Shown: positions 1 through 11,602, counted from the first letter of the stretch. The stretch is 64,000 nt of DNA from Trichuris trichiura (GCA_037903355.1 JBAJFE010000014.1:2108001-2172000), one strand, 5' to 3'. Notes: a model not told the origin generated them from the sequence alone. Numbers and translations are program-made.

Positions 1-672
1 GCGAGTCATTTTACTTTAGGCAACTTTATCCGCTCCTCGTGCAAGCCTCCATCTTATTAAACGTGATAGAATTATGCCCAGTTTTTTTGAAGCAAGTTTT
101 TAGCATTGGTGTTCAGCAGTACAAGTAATTCATAATGGACAGCAACCAGTGTGCACAGCTATCGCATATTTGAAATCATGGGTAGTCTGAGGAATCTATT
201 AATAGTAACGAGAATAATATGGAGCTAGGACCTACTTCGACGCGTCTTACACCGACGATGAGTCGAAGTAGACTTGACATCTGTTATTGTTTTCGTTACT
301 AGATGAAACTAGTTCACGGTGTCTCACATGTGGAAGCCTAAATCCCAATTACAAAAAACGCCGTGTTCACATACCGTTCACATCAAAGCTTTCGTTCTAG
401 TCCCTAACTTTACTCGGAATGAACTTGTAAGGCGGCAGAGAATTTATAGAATTTCCTTTTTGTAACTTTTGCTTTCTGTATTCGGTTAACCAGCGTATAT
501 TATACCTGGGCGCTAACCCTTCTCTTGCATTTGGTATCGCTTCATGAACGAAGAGGGCATTGTTTCTTATTTTTTACATAAAATATCCTGTAAGTGCTTA
601 AATATACATGTAAGTTGCGTCTACGTTTCTTCATTACTAAAGCCAGAAATGACCTCTCAACAATATATGGAA
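1..672. other. no gene seen
   Basis: No convincing coding region, RNA gene or repeat was recognised in this AT-rich stretch. Confidence 0.5.
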
Positions 673-685
673 AATAGAGAGCTGC

Positions 686-994
686 AAAAACTTTATTACG
701 GTATAATTCCCGTTTAATGCGTGTTGACTCCGGAGCTTTCGGGTCAACCGAGACCCGTCTTCAGCGGTTGTGAATTATGGATATAAATTGTCCGCGTGAC
801 TTGAGTCTTCTGTCGACAATTGACAGAAGACTCAAGTCACGCGGACAATTTATATCCATAATTCACAACCGCTGAAGACGGGTCTTGGTTGACCCGAAAG
901 CTCCGGAGTCAACACGCATTAAACGGGAATTATTCCGTAATAAAGTTTTTGCATTATGAAAACATACGGTCCCGTACGAAGAAACCACATTTTC
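686..994 (-). mobile_element. foldback element FB1 (head plus long inverted repeat)
   Basis: A near-perfect inverted repeat runs from 686 to about 952 with only a few unpaired bases at its centre near 816-819. A single-copy head of about 40 bp lies on the right (about 953-994) and, read on the minus strand, contains CTTCGTACGGG. A 13-bp direct repeat, AATAGAGAGCTGC, flanks the unit at 673-685 and 995-1007 and is taken as the target-site duplication. Each arm carries a hairpin module (734-765 minus, 872-910 plus) of the type CTGAAGAC, helix GGGTC/GACCC, GAAAG. No ORF is present, so it is non-autonomous. The family is unknown to me; see findings. Confidence 0.8.
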
Positions 995-1007
995 AATAGA
1001 GAGCTGC

Positions 1008-1815
1008 TAATTTTTCACATGTTAACCGGGTCCGTTATTACTATGATTATAAAAACTGAGTAAGTTAAGCCCGCATAGCAGTTATCGCTACTCTTAGTTC
1101 CTCTGGGATAGGCTGTAATTGCTTCTCAGCATTTAACAAATACCCATCTTGCTGAACGAATGAGAAGGCCAATTAATGTAAGAATAATTAACTGGTTATT
1201 GGGAATGACTACGATGAATATCCTTTTCCTCTCACTATTTCTGTGTCCACAAATACGCATCTTTCAGATGATCCGACACTTCCTAGTGTTCCGCCGTTGT
1301 ACTTGCGAATTCCGCTGAATTATCCCCAAGCACTGCCGAAGTACGACATGGAGAAGACTAGCTATGGTAACAAATGCCGAAAACTCTCTTTCGTGAAATC
1401 TTTTTTTTTCAGGAGGATCGGCGTTATTATTATCCGTGAAAAAATCCTTACTTGCTCTTTCATACGATACTGCCTCATTCAAGACAATTAGCTTCTTGCT
1501 GAACCATTGGGTACGCTGTGCAGTTTTCATATCAACGCTGTATTCACGCGTGATGATACGCGTTATAGGTGCTGGCCGTGCGCAAAGCGTCCAGTTTAAT
1601 GGAATCGAATGATGAGTCAGCGTTGGCTGAATTCTTAATAGAATCAGAGCAAAACGGGTCAAACTGTCAGCAAGACGAAGTCAAACTTATGTAGATGTGC
1701 GCGACGAGAGCATTAATCAGTGTTCAATAATTTCCACTGAGTTACTGGGGGGCACGTAAGGCATTGCCTTCTTTCAGTGCCGTTTAAGGCTTGCATAATA
1801 AAATAATGTGATCAA
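1008..1815. other. no gene seen
   Basis: Open frames here are short and lack recognisable domains or paired splice sites. It is probably the region downstream of the DGCR8 gene. Confidence 0.45.
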
Positions 1816-4201
1816 TCATAAATCTATGGCGCCAAGAAGTTTGCTGCCTTCCGGTTGCAGCGCAGGTATACCGTCTGAATGATAGGTTGAATTTGCTTTG
1901 TCCACATTTTGTTTTTCTTTCGAACTGTCCCACCACCACGCCCCAGTGCGCTTAGAACCATTGTTTTTCTGCTTTTGTTTGTCGGACAGTTTGCGCATCT
2001 CTATCTTGAGTTTTTCCAGCAGAGCTTTATTTGGTCCACGCACTTCAACGTGTTCTTTGTCCGAGACGTGCTTGTTAACCGTCTGCAGCTTAATGATTTC
2101 ATTCTTTTCCCGCCTCGTCTCTTGTAAACGACGCTGTGCACCATAGCCATACAGCCGTATCAACGCTCCCCATGTCGTTATTTGCGGATGAAGACGTTCA
2201 AGCATTGCCTGAGATGCCTTTTGTTTTCCTTCTCTTTTGTTCACGCATATTACACGAACTTCATGCTTCCCTACTCGCATAGAAAAGGCGTGCTGTTGAT
2301 GCTTCACGCGTTCAACTTTGGATTCAATGTTCACCTGACCAAGACCTGTATTACGTTTTAGACATTCCTGCAAAACGCTCTGTCCGTAAGTACACTACTG
2401 TAGTACTATGCAATCCATGTACTCACCTGTAGAATGACAAACGGTGTCGGCTGTCCAGTTCTAATGGAAAGCTCCGGAACTCGGGAGTCCGTAATCGGGA
2501 TTAAGTCGAACAGTTCAACCACGTCATCCTGCTTGTCATTTACGCCGCCGCCTGCTATTCCATCTACGTCGAATTCGATGCCGGGAATGAGTACCTTCAA
2601 AGCCTGCTTGGCCGCTTCCATCTTTGCGTTCTTTTTGCTGTTGCCGGTGCCGCTTCCCACAATACTGCACTTCTGCAATTTCTCAGGCCCACTGTTTCCC
2701 TCCTTTGGGTTACCACATGTTGCTGTTTTGTCATTCTTCATAGAGGGGTCGGCGAATCGACTTAAATCGTTGTCCGCCGTGGTAAGTTTAACGGTAGCGG
2801 TAAAAGGACACACGGGATTACGCGTTTCAGTGAATTCATACGTCACCAAACCTGCCGTGAACATGTATAACTTACAACTACTACACGTTACTGCTATGAG
2901 GAACAGTTTACCTTTAAGTACTTTCTGAACATACTCGTGCAGTACAGTGATGCTAGACTTTCCTTGCGGATTCAGCACGAATTGCCTTTTGTGTGGTCTA
3001 CTATGCTTGTCGATTTCCGGAACCGTGATTAACTTTACATTGGCTGGCAATTTCGGTCGACCCGTATCTGCCAATGCGCTGCTGACATTTTGACCAACCG
3101 AATGATTCATTGGCTCCTCTTCTTCCGAATTCTCTTCATGAGCCAATTGTTCGCCGGTAGGTCCTTTCAACGGTACGATCGTGCCAGCCATGTGGGTCAT
3201 CTGCTTAGCTCGCTTCAATTGTTTGTGATAAGCGCGATGATCTGCCCAAGTCTTGAAACGCACAACTAAAAAGGAGAATAAAGTGAAAACTTTAAGAAGA
3301 CAAAGTGCTAAGTAAGGCTTGTACTGTCAATAGTTTGAAAGTCGAATACACTCTTGGCATATTCAAACAGTTCGTCCGAGGTTAAGTTGCGAGCCTTGTA
3401 ATCTTCAATCGTTTGAACCTTTGCTTCTGGCACATTCGGTAACGCATTTGCTGTTGGTCCGGCTAGCTGAGCACTCGACGATGACAATGTAGATGTGGGA
3501 CGCTCAGTTTCCGCCTGTTTGAGCCTCTTTTGATGTAAGCATGGAATGGAAGATAACGGGACATCATGATTTCGTGCACTTCCAGGTCCAAGAAAGTAAG
3601 GTCTCGAAAGAGTACAAACTCTGGTTCCTTTGTGAAGGTATACCGGCAGGCCTGACCTGTGCGTAATCTCTATCCACCCGTCTGGCAATACCTCGAAGTA
3701 CTCCTCCGCTCGATTTCGCAGCACCACCTTTTTACTGATAGTCGCTTTATTCGGGTCCGGACCGTTAGTCAAAGTTTCGAAAGAATTCTCTCCTCGAGCC
3801 TTCCAACCTTCATGCATACTTTCCTCAAGCATTCGATCTATCTCTGCAACATCCTCGCTGCATTCATTTACTGGGGAACTTGAAGTGTTTGTCCCTTCGC
3901 TTTTGCTCGTATGATCACACAGCTCTGACACTGTACAACTTAACTGAGTAGCCGTTTGTTGCTTTGAGGTAAAGTTTTCAAATCTGGACGACGAGTTAAG
4001 ATCAGGTGGCTGTAAGTCATCGTTAGAAGGCACAAATATCGCTTCCTGTCTGGATCGCTTAGCACTTATGGAAAGAGGGGACAGCTGCGGCCCGTCTTCA
4101 CTCACCAATTCGCCATCTTCCAACTGTTCTTCTCTTGGTCTTTTGCTTTGCTGCTTTTTGGTTGTTAATTCGTTCGGTGAATTGTTCGCTTCGTCTTCCA
4201 T
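1816..4201 (-). CDS. pash-1: Microprocessor subunit DGCR8/Pasha (4 exons)
   Basis: This is the RNA-binding partner of Drosha in the nuclear Microprocessor, which crops primary microRNA transcripts. Exons: 4201-3325, 3265-2912, 2851-2427 and 2367-1816, joined by three GT-AG introns of about 60 bp; phases agree and give 735 residues. A WW-like segment begins at the PDGW motif (about residue 173) and runs into the very conserved HRSGLPVYLHK and FLGPGSAR block; the IPC dipeptide at about 219-221 matches the heme-ligand region of DGCR8. Two double-stranded-RNA-binding domains follow, about 396-478 (split between exons 2 and 3) and about 541-605 (split between exons 3 and 4, QILH-like ILQ joined to ECLKRN). 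A charged C-terminal helix (about 650-680) corresponds to the Drosha-binding tail. The N-terminal 170 residues are acidic and low complexity, as in the family. The ATG at 4201 is chosen over the TTG just upstream. Confidence 0.95.
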
Positions 4202-4908
4202 CAACGCTTTACTTTTCTAAGTCTCAATTTTTGAAAGTGACTTTGGCAGTGTAGATGAGCCAGCTAAACGGCACCCTTCGAGCTAGAAAACACGAATCAC
4301 TTAACTATCAAGTGGGCGACCAAATACATGCTGTACTAAGTTAAACGCCCGCGACGTTGTGCGACGTCGCCCGTTTGAATGTGATTTTTTTTCATACCTC
4401 CGTTAAGCTTTCAGTAACATTAACGTTACTTGTTCTCTAGTTTACTACTTTGTAAAGTTGTTTACCTTTTTTGAACGCTGGGCTTTTGGAACTGACGTGC
4501 AGGATCTCATGTTGCAGACTTACTCGCGAAATAAATCTCTTGTAATAGCAAGGTAATCAATAGAAAATTACATCTAGCTCTCGGAGCATTTCCAGCGCCT
4601 TATTCAGCGGATCAAGTTGCTTTGCGTGAGCAGGATAACACCTTGTCTTTATTTGACTATCACTTCACGCCTTGTTGTTCGTTCCGCTGAAGACAGAACC
4701 AGAAGTGTCCTGTAAGCTCCGATGTAATATTTTGACTGAGCATCTTTCGTAGTAAACCCATGTCAGCACGGAAGAGTGCTACTCATGATGACAGTGGCAT
4801 CAACTCCATCCCGATAGCTTTCTAAGTCTTGAAAATAAATAAGGCCTTTCAAACTCTACGTAAACCGTTTGAAAATGAGAATCTAATCGCCTGGAAGAAA
4901 TCGTACAC

Positions 4909-4974
<66 letters not shown>

Positions 4975-5194
4975 CTAAAGACTGTTTCCCTATACCAGTT
5001 GTAGTCAGTCGATTCGTACAGAGCAATCTTTTTAACGGTGATAAACAGCAACGGTTTAAGAACCAACTGTTGGCATTAGGTAGGTCAGGCCTAAGAGTGA
5101 GGCCAGTCCAGCAGGTAAACAGTTACAGCTGCTTATATAGACGGTAAGGTCAATGCAGTCGCCTGGCAACATCCAGCTAGGCGAATTATTAATA
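4202..5194. other. upstream region of pash-1; no gene seen
   Basis: It holds the presumed 5' flank of the DGCR8 gene and the ATT microsatellite. No coding region was recognised. Confidence 0.45.
4911..4972. repeat. (ATT)n microsatellite
   Basis: About 20 uninterrupted copies of the trinucleotide ATT/TTA lie here. The poly-isoleucine reading frame that crosses it on the minus strand is an artefact of the repeat. Confidence 0.97.
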
Positions 5195-5491
5195 TCACAG
5201 ATTCTTGCTGATGACACCAACGAAAATCTCTTGCCCTCCTGTTAAGGCATAAGTCGTTGAAAAATGGCGAGGGGTCTGCAATAATTTTTCAGGGCACGCA
5301 TTCACTTCACTATACAACTTAAGGATTGTTTGTAATACGCGAAATGCCTCACTCCCACCGATGCTTTGACAAACTTGTCCATAACTGTCTTTAAAACATA
5401 TTTTCATGAACTTCTGGTTCTTTTCATACGGAAAATGCTTAGCAGCTGTCTCGATGATTGCATAGCTCTTTAGATCTACATGATATTCGAT
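5195..5491 (-). CDS. orphan terminal exon, unknown protein
   Basis: A 99-codon open segment follows a plausible acceptor (GACTGACAG before 5491) and ends in a TGA. It encodes a well-mixed, globular-looking sequence with patches such as SYAIIETAAKHFPYEKNQKF and AFRVLQTILKLYSEVNACPE, which look helical. Composition and codon use look protein-like rather than random. I do not recognise the family. Upstream exons on the minus strand must exist; possible ones lie at 7676-7548, 8345-8204 and 8954-8811, but I could not join them in a consistent frame. Confidence 0.45.
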   Translation of the reverse strand: MEYHVDLKSYAIIETAAKHFPYEKNQKFMKICFKDSYGQVCQSIGGSEAFRVLQTILKLYSEVNACPEKLLQTPRHFSTTYALTGGQEIFVGVISKNL

Positions 5492-6495
5492 CTGTCAGTC
5501 CTTTAACTTGCAGTGTAGTATTCTAATAAGTAGAGCTATTTCTCACCCACCAGCGCGAAACTGGAATTCAATTACTCTTCTACGAAGAATTCCAATATCA
5601 AACTATCAGTCAAAATTTTGTACATCCGTTACGCTTTGTTGCTGCGCACTTAGGTGGGAAAAAATAAAGCCTACTTATTAGCATAACGTAAACATCTAAT
5701 TAACGTAGGGTGATAGTTACCGGATACTCTTCGCGCATTATGTATTACCCAAATATTAATAGATCTTGCAACAGTCTGCGAGCATTGTGCAACGCTGCAG
5801 ATCCATCAAACAAAACCAAGAAGTGAATAAACTAGTTTTCTTGCTAACCTGACTTCTACTGTTTTATTGACCGCCGAAAAGACAAACACGGTTGAGCTAG
5901 CCGCTTCTTAACTGATCGAGTAGTGCGGTCAGCTTTTAAATCAAGCGTTGCAGTCGAAGTTATTTTTTCATTGAGCGTGCATTGGAAATGGCAGAAGAGA
6001 AAGGCAAACTACGACGAGCTTAGATAACGCTATGTGAACGTTTGAACATCACGCCTAAAGATAGGACAAACAACGAAACAAACTGTTAAACTTACCCATT
6101 CCATACAAAATAAGTTTAAAAGTTTGAACACAGTGTATCATTTAGCAGGCATTTAACTTTTCAGTACACAGTTACCGTGTGCACGCTTTCGGGGCCTCTA
6201 AGTCCCGTCTTTAGCATGGAAGGTTTACGGTTAGAAGTTTTCAACTCTTCTGCGGGGGAGTACAGTGCCGACTTGAACTCAGGCATTTTCTACGCGTCCA
6301 AAACGTGACTACTGTATAATCGCTGTCCTGTCACTGCTGAAGTAAAGCGTATTAGCATGAACTATACTACTGTCTGTATAATAGAAATTTCTGGCTATTG
6401 ATCTACCACGTTGAAGACAAGACCACGAAGATCTGAAACCTCCGCTTTCTCAGATCTTTCAATATAACAGGAACCGAAACTCTTTATAACGTAGG
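5492..6495. other. no gene seen; one hairpin module
   Basis: There is no coding region. At 6185-6214 (minus sense) lies a decayed copy of the hairpin module, reading CTAAAGAC, GGGAC hairpin, GCCCCGAAAGC. Confidence 0.5.
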
Positions 6496-6506
6496 GTTTA
6501 CAAGTT

Positions 6507-6901
6507 TTGAAAACGTGGTTTCTTGGTACGGGACAATATGTTTTCATAATGAAGAAATTTATTACGGATATGTCCCGTTTGTTTTGTATATAAAAAAAAA
6601 GACTCCGGAGCTTTCGGGTCATTCGAGACCCGTCATCAGCGGTCTTAAGTTGTAAATATCTATATAATATATATATTTATATATTATATATTGTATATAT
6701 ATAATATATATTGTATATTATATATATATATTTATATATTATATATATTATATATTTATATATATTATATATTCTATATAATATATATATTTACAACTTA
6801 AGACTGCTGATGACGGGTCTCGAATGACCCGAAAGCTCCGGAGTCTTTTTTTTATGTACAAAACAAACGGGACACATCCGTAATAAATTTCTTCATTATG
6901 A
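6507..6901 (+). mobile_element. foldback element FB2 with AT-rich core
   Basis: An 11-bp direct repeat, GTTTACAAGTT, flanks the unit at 6496-6506 and 6902-6912. The head (6507 to about 6541) contains CTTGGTACGGG. The inverted-repeat arms begin TCATAATGAAG and end CTTCATTATGA directly against the duplication. They enclose about 140 bp of alternating AT (about 6655-6793). Each arm has a hairpin module: 6601-6640 on the minus strand, and 6807-6845 on the plus strand (CTGATGAC, helix GGGTC/GACCC, GAAAG, then CTCCGGAG and TC). The plan is the same as FB1 but in the opposite orientation. Confidence 0.8.
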
Positions 6902-6912
6902 GTTTACAAGTT

Positions 6913-9818
6913 ACACTAAGCCTACTGCTACGCGTACTTGGATTAATCAAATGCCACGTAGATTGTACAAGGTAGTCTCAATCTGATTTTCAATTCCTTC
7001 TGATGTATGTACACTCGTTGAGTGACAGCATTACACCAAGTGGTCACATGCTGCAAAGAGTTTTCTAGGAAAAGTATATAGAAAATGCCTCAGCAATATT
7101 TTATACCTATCTAATCACCTACAGTTACATTTCTCTATTTGAATCTCTTCTTGGTTCAACGAGGGAACAGAAGACAGGAGGCTACAGCACGTAATAAGCT
7201 TGCAACTTTCACTCTGACCTTCTAGACGACACAGAGGCTAGACAAGATGATATGAAATCGAAACATTCAAGTAGCAGGATTCACCGACGGAAGAAACAGA
7301 AAAGCGCACAGCGCATGCCCAGTGAAAGTAATGGTTTAGCCATCAGGTTATCCTTAAGTTAGGCCCTTTTATTTTGTTTACTACCATCAGTAAAATAGAA
7401 AGCATCATTTTTATGTCTAGAAATGGAACCAAACAGACATGTCAGTTTGGCATCCAATGTTCTTTGGCAAATTACTTCACATGACACCTATGTCAAGGTA
7501 ATGTGTAGTCATCGACCAGTTAGGCGATAAATAATAATGTAACCTACTCTGTCTCGATTGTCTTGGACAAGCTAGCAAATAAGGCTGTTAGCGTTTTCTT
7601 TATTTTCAACATAGTCTCAGTCATTTGAGTAGAAGCAGATAGAACAGCGTAATTCAGCTCTAGCAACTGAACCATTCTACATGCGCACGTGATGTAGACC
7701 CCTTCTCTTTCTACGAAGACGAATGCTACGAACATATTCAACGGACGTTTATGCATTGAACCAATATGGAGAATACTTGTCCAAACGAGTGAGCAACTAG
7801 ATATAAATGATAGTCAAAGCAACCACATAACTAAATGGCTATGGTTAAATTTATTCTGCAACTACTTCCCTTAACTTTGTTCACGCTAGCCTAGGAACGT
7901 TGATCTTCCAAACGTACAATAAAGTGAAAGCACGTAGTTTGCCCTACTTTTATAAAATATCGCAACTATACGTCTCAACACTTTTCCATATTTACGCAAA
8001 GTAAAATTACTTCCAGTGAGCAATTTCGCAGAATGTTAATTCAAAAGAGATGAGAATTTGTATACCTTCTACCGAAAGATAACCTTTCGACTTGCACTAC
8101 GCAGATATTGTTAAAAATCACATCACCCCAAAACTCTAGCCGCCACAAGTAACTGAACACTAGTTAACAGAATAGAAAAGCATTAGCAAATATTTCACTT
8201 TACCTGACCGATAAAGCTTGCACCCAGGTACTCCTTCTCCAGGCGTATAAGAAGATATGCGCAGGCCGTAACCAGTCAAATGAAGAAACAGGGTTCCGTT
8301 GACAAGACGCTTATGGTCAACGCAAAAGCCGTTCCAACGCTGACTGGTACGGAGCATTGATGCTACAATTCCGAAACATCATAGCTGCATTGAGCAAACA
8401 AATAGCTCGTGACACACAGTACTGCACTAAACAATGATCAAGTATGATAAAAACGTTTAGGAAACATCAGTCGCAGCCTATAAAGCTTTTAATAATTTGG
8501 CGAACAGATTAAGTAAGAAACTTTCCTGGAGAGCAGAGTACTTTCGGTGATGGTTAGTTAAAATATCATGGTAGTTTTACCCGTCGAAAGAGCTCATTCT
8601 GTTTGGCAGCAAACGCTTTCTATAAATTCATGAAAAACGCAAAAACATGATGTAACTGACATCTTTACATTTTTGCACAGGTTTACCGTTCTACAAATGT
8701 CTAGAATTTAATTAGAAAGCTTTCAGACTCATACTGCTTCCGCTGCTATTGCCTGTGCTAATCTGCCCTCACTGTTTCCGTATGCCTAAACATCTGCTTC
8801 CAGGCCGTACCTTGTTAGATGTCTTGGCCTTGGTAGAGCTTCCGTTGTTCCTGTTGTTACTGATAGTATAAATCGGTTTAGAGAGCTCGTGCTGAGTACT
8901 GTTGCATTGATTGTTCATGCTGCCGTGGAAATCACACATACCGCAGACGCACATATGTTCTCAGCTCGTACCGTGAAGCTTCCAACCTTCCGGCCGCATA
9001 ACTTGGAAGTCCGGATTATGTTGGACCGCCCGAACAGGATAAAATGTTGTGCGAACAACGTAACGGAGACCACATCCGCAGAAGAACCCAAAGTTCATGG
9101 CGAAAAGTTTTCCTCTGTGTGCACTGGAACAAAGAAGAACTGTTGTATTATGAGCTGCTGCAACTTGACCAGATGACGAACGCTGACCGCTTTCCTGAGC
9201 AGCTTAACAAAATATAAAGAGCTAGGCAGAAGAAGCGGAGGAGATAAGCTTCGAATAATGATTCATTTTGATTCAGTTTGTTTTAATGTAGGATAACGCA
9301 GAAAGCTCTTCCTTGGAAACTTTTTGGGGAGCTCACCTTATTATCCAGACATTTCTTTTTCAGAATACTTCCTATTCCCGTCGGCTGTCTGGTCAGCATT
9401 TTACCGATGTCTCCGAAATAGAAAAAATGTCAGCTTACTGACTTCTTCAACTCAGCCATCTAGTTTCTGAAATCATGGTATCTGTGTGCTTTGTGATAAA
9501 GCTTTAAGAAACGTCGAGATAAAGTTTTAAGAAACAAAGGAACTATATTGAATGAACCATATTTTTAAGTTTATTAACGCCAATGTTTCTGTAAAATAAC
9601 TAATTTACATTATACTTAGACTTATTAGTCTATGGCACTGTATCCGTGCACGTTTAAAAACATCTGAAAAAAACGATAACTCCCTGAAGAAGACGAGCTT
9701 TCTTTTACGTTACTGTGTGCTAAAAAAGGCGTCTCGAATTTCCAATGGTTTTCAAAGTTTATTGTACGTGGCCCTCCGTAAATACAGAATCAAAACCTTG
9801 AATAGGGCACCGTGAATG
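6913..9818. other. mostly unassigned; scattered exon-like stretches on the minus strand
   Basis: Three minus-strand segments look exon-like: 7676-7548 (acceptor TGTAG, donor GTAGGT, 43 codons rich in L, T and K), 8345-8204 (begins at an ATG, donor GTAAAG, contains LVNGTLFLHLTGYGLRISSY) and 8954-8811 (donor GTACGG, rich in N and S). Their phases do not chain simply to one another or to the exon at 5491-5195, so no gene is drawn. The remainder has no recognised feature. Confidence 0.3.
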
Positions 9819-10527
9819 TTAAACTACCTTAAGCACCTCAATACTTGCCCTGTTGCAACCATCATAGACTACCTTCTCGACGTCGTACTCTACGTTTGGT
9901 TCGAAACTTGAACAGTATTTTTGCAAATCGTCTAAGCGCCCTTTGGAAAGCTCGTACTTATGCATGGTGAGCTTGCTGTAAAACATGAAAGTGAAACAAA
10001 GAAACACGGCTAAAATCAGCGCCAAAATGCCCGTAGGGATGTAAGTAATGTTGGTAGCCTTTATAGCCGTAAACTTTATCCAGAATACGATGCCAATTTC
10101 AAGTAGAAACAGTAGAAGCCCAAGTACGGTGCTGAAGCACCAAGCTAATTCAATGTACCATTTCATGCGTACATGGGGAGACTCGCTGATCACTTCATAG
10201 TTGTGGCAGTTAAGTACGGAATCCATATACGGAAGCATACACGTTGATATCATCAAAGCCAATAGATGGACTCCAACCAATAAGGTTGTGCAAATTCCGA
10301 AAACTATTAAAACTGGCACTGTTATGGGATGCCATGACGGACTGCTTGAGTCGAGATCCAGCTCAACCAGAGCGACCAAAAGTAAGAGCAAAGTTCGAAA
10401 AATGAAGAATCACAAAAAAAGTAAGGCGTACCATAGCGAAACCAGCAAGAAGGGCAGATGTCTGACTGCTTGCCTTCAGTTTTGCTCTGCTCAAGTGAAG
10501 TTGGCGCAAACTGAGAGCGTGATCCAT
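9819..10527 (-). CDS. orai: ORAI calcium release-activated channel
   Basis: This is the pore subunit of the plasma-membrane store-operated calcium channel, opened by STIM when endoplasmic-reticulum calcium falls. Exon 1 (10527-10432) encodes [18 protein letters not shown] and the first part of TM1 up to GFAM. Exon 2 (10376-9819) begins VALVELDLD and holds the selectivity glutamate (E37, matching human E106), TM2 with LLALMISTC, a loop with ESPHVRM, TM3 with IELAW and FLLE (E125, matching human E190), and TM4. The joined protein is 217 residues, with a short cytoplasmic N-terminus. The residue matching human R91 is Q22. The 55-bp intron starts GTACGC but contains no AG before the frame-restoring exon; it would end TTTTG. 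Reading through it meets a stop. An acceptor-like TTGTAG at 10548 leaves room for an upstream exon and a longer N-terminus. Confidence 0.9.
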
Positions 10528-11418
10528 AGGCAATGAGAAACACTTACCTACAATAGAAATGTCCAGTTAATTTGAAAAAAACGGAAATGATCTGCCAGAA
10601 ACATGACTTCTGAAAACGTAACGCCGCCCAACTGTTGTATAACAGTGTCAAAAATCAGCTTAAGCAGAGCGAAAAAATAAAACCGTAAGAAAGCTGAAAT
10701 GACGAGTCGTCGTCGGTGCAATTTCTGTGATCTTCAGAGAAGCTTATGAAAATCGGTTCTTCCCTGCCCGTCTGTAAATACAGCCAATGATTACCTTTCC
10801 TTTGGGCTGGAAGCAACTGCGGAATAATGAAAGTCTCACTTACACTTTGCAGCACATTTAAGTGTTCAAGCAAAAACTTGCGAAACTTGTATCAAGTTTG
10901 AGTGTGCCTAATGATACTTCGTCTGGTTGAATGACATGAAAAGTTTAATTTGTTTACAAAGTGATTTGCTGGTTAAGTGTCGGTGTGTTCATGATTCATG
11001 GACAAACACTTTGGCTCATTGAATAATTTATCTATGTTGATTGTTCCAAATTTAAACAGGCGTTTTGACGTATTGACTTCGGGACAAAGTGCCGTTCAAA
11101 GCGGAGACGACTTCTATGAATAAAATACGTGGTTATAGGCTAGTTTTTTAAAAATACTAATGAATTGCAATTTCTTTCTCAAAGATGGCAGTACAGATTA
11201 ATTGTTCTTCTTGCCAAGGCTTTTAACGCGAACCAAATGCAGAGCTGTTTGCACTTTTTTCCGCTTCGTTTTATCGGGCTAGCAACAACGGAGCACTTGA
11301 GTAATAAAGCCCACCCGATGGAAGGCGCTCCACTGACATTACGTAATGCTTGAAACTTGTCGAACGATTTCACAGCGTCTTCTTCATCAAAAAAAATATC
11401 TTTGCTATTTATTAATAC
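10528..11418. other. upstream flank of orai; no gene assigned
   Basis: A minus-strand open stretch at about 10873-10655 might contain a 5' exon of orai (donor-like GTAATC after AGGAAAG), but nothing confirms it. Confidence 0.3.
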
Positions 11419-11431
11419 GTATATTTACTTG

Positions 11432-11589
11432 ACATTATTGTGCGGAAAAGCTACCCGTTCAAAAAATCGTTTAATTGCGAAGCTTTCGGGGATTACCTGT
11501 CCCCGAAAGCTTCGCAATTAAACGATTTTTTGAACGGGTAGCTTTTCCGTACAATAATGTTAATACACACACCCGTTAAAAGGAGCTAT
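11432..11589 (-). mobile_element. foldback element FB3
   Basis: A 13-bp direct repeat, GTATATTTACTTG, flanks the unit at 11419-11431 and 11590-11602. The inverted repeat runs from 11432 (ACATTATTG, touching the left duplication) to about 11560. The head of about 30 bp lies on the right and reads CTTTTAACGGG on the minus strand. The centre contains AAGCTTTCGGGG paired with CCCCGAAAGCTT, a trimmed version of the hairpin module. Confidence 0.78.
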
Positions 11590-11602
11590 GTATATTTACT
11601 TG

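Noticed and set aside
872..910. Calling the hairpin module a bona fide hammerhead ribozyme
   Set aside because: The extra conserved C after CTGANGA and the absence of a consistent stem I mean the match is not canonical, so it is kept as a finding rather than annotated as a ribozyme.
6395..6622. A 75-residue minus-strand frame
   Set aside because: It overlaps the head, left arm and flank of FB2 and has no domain.
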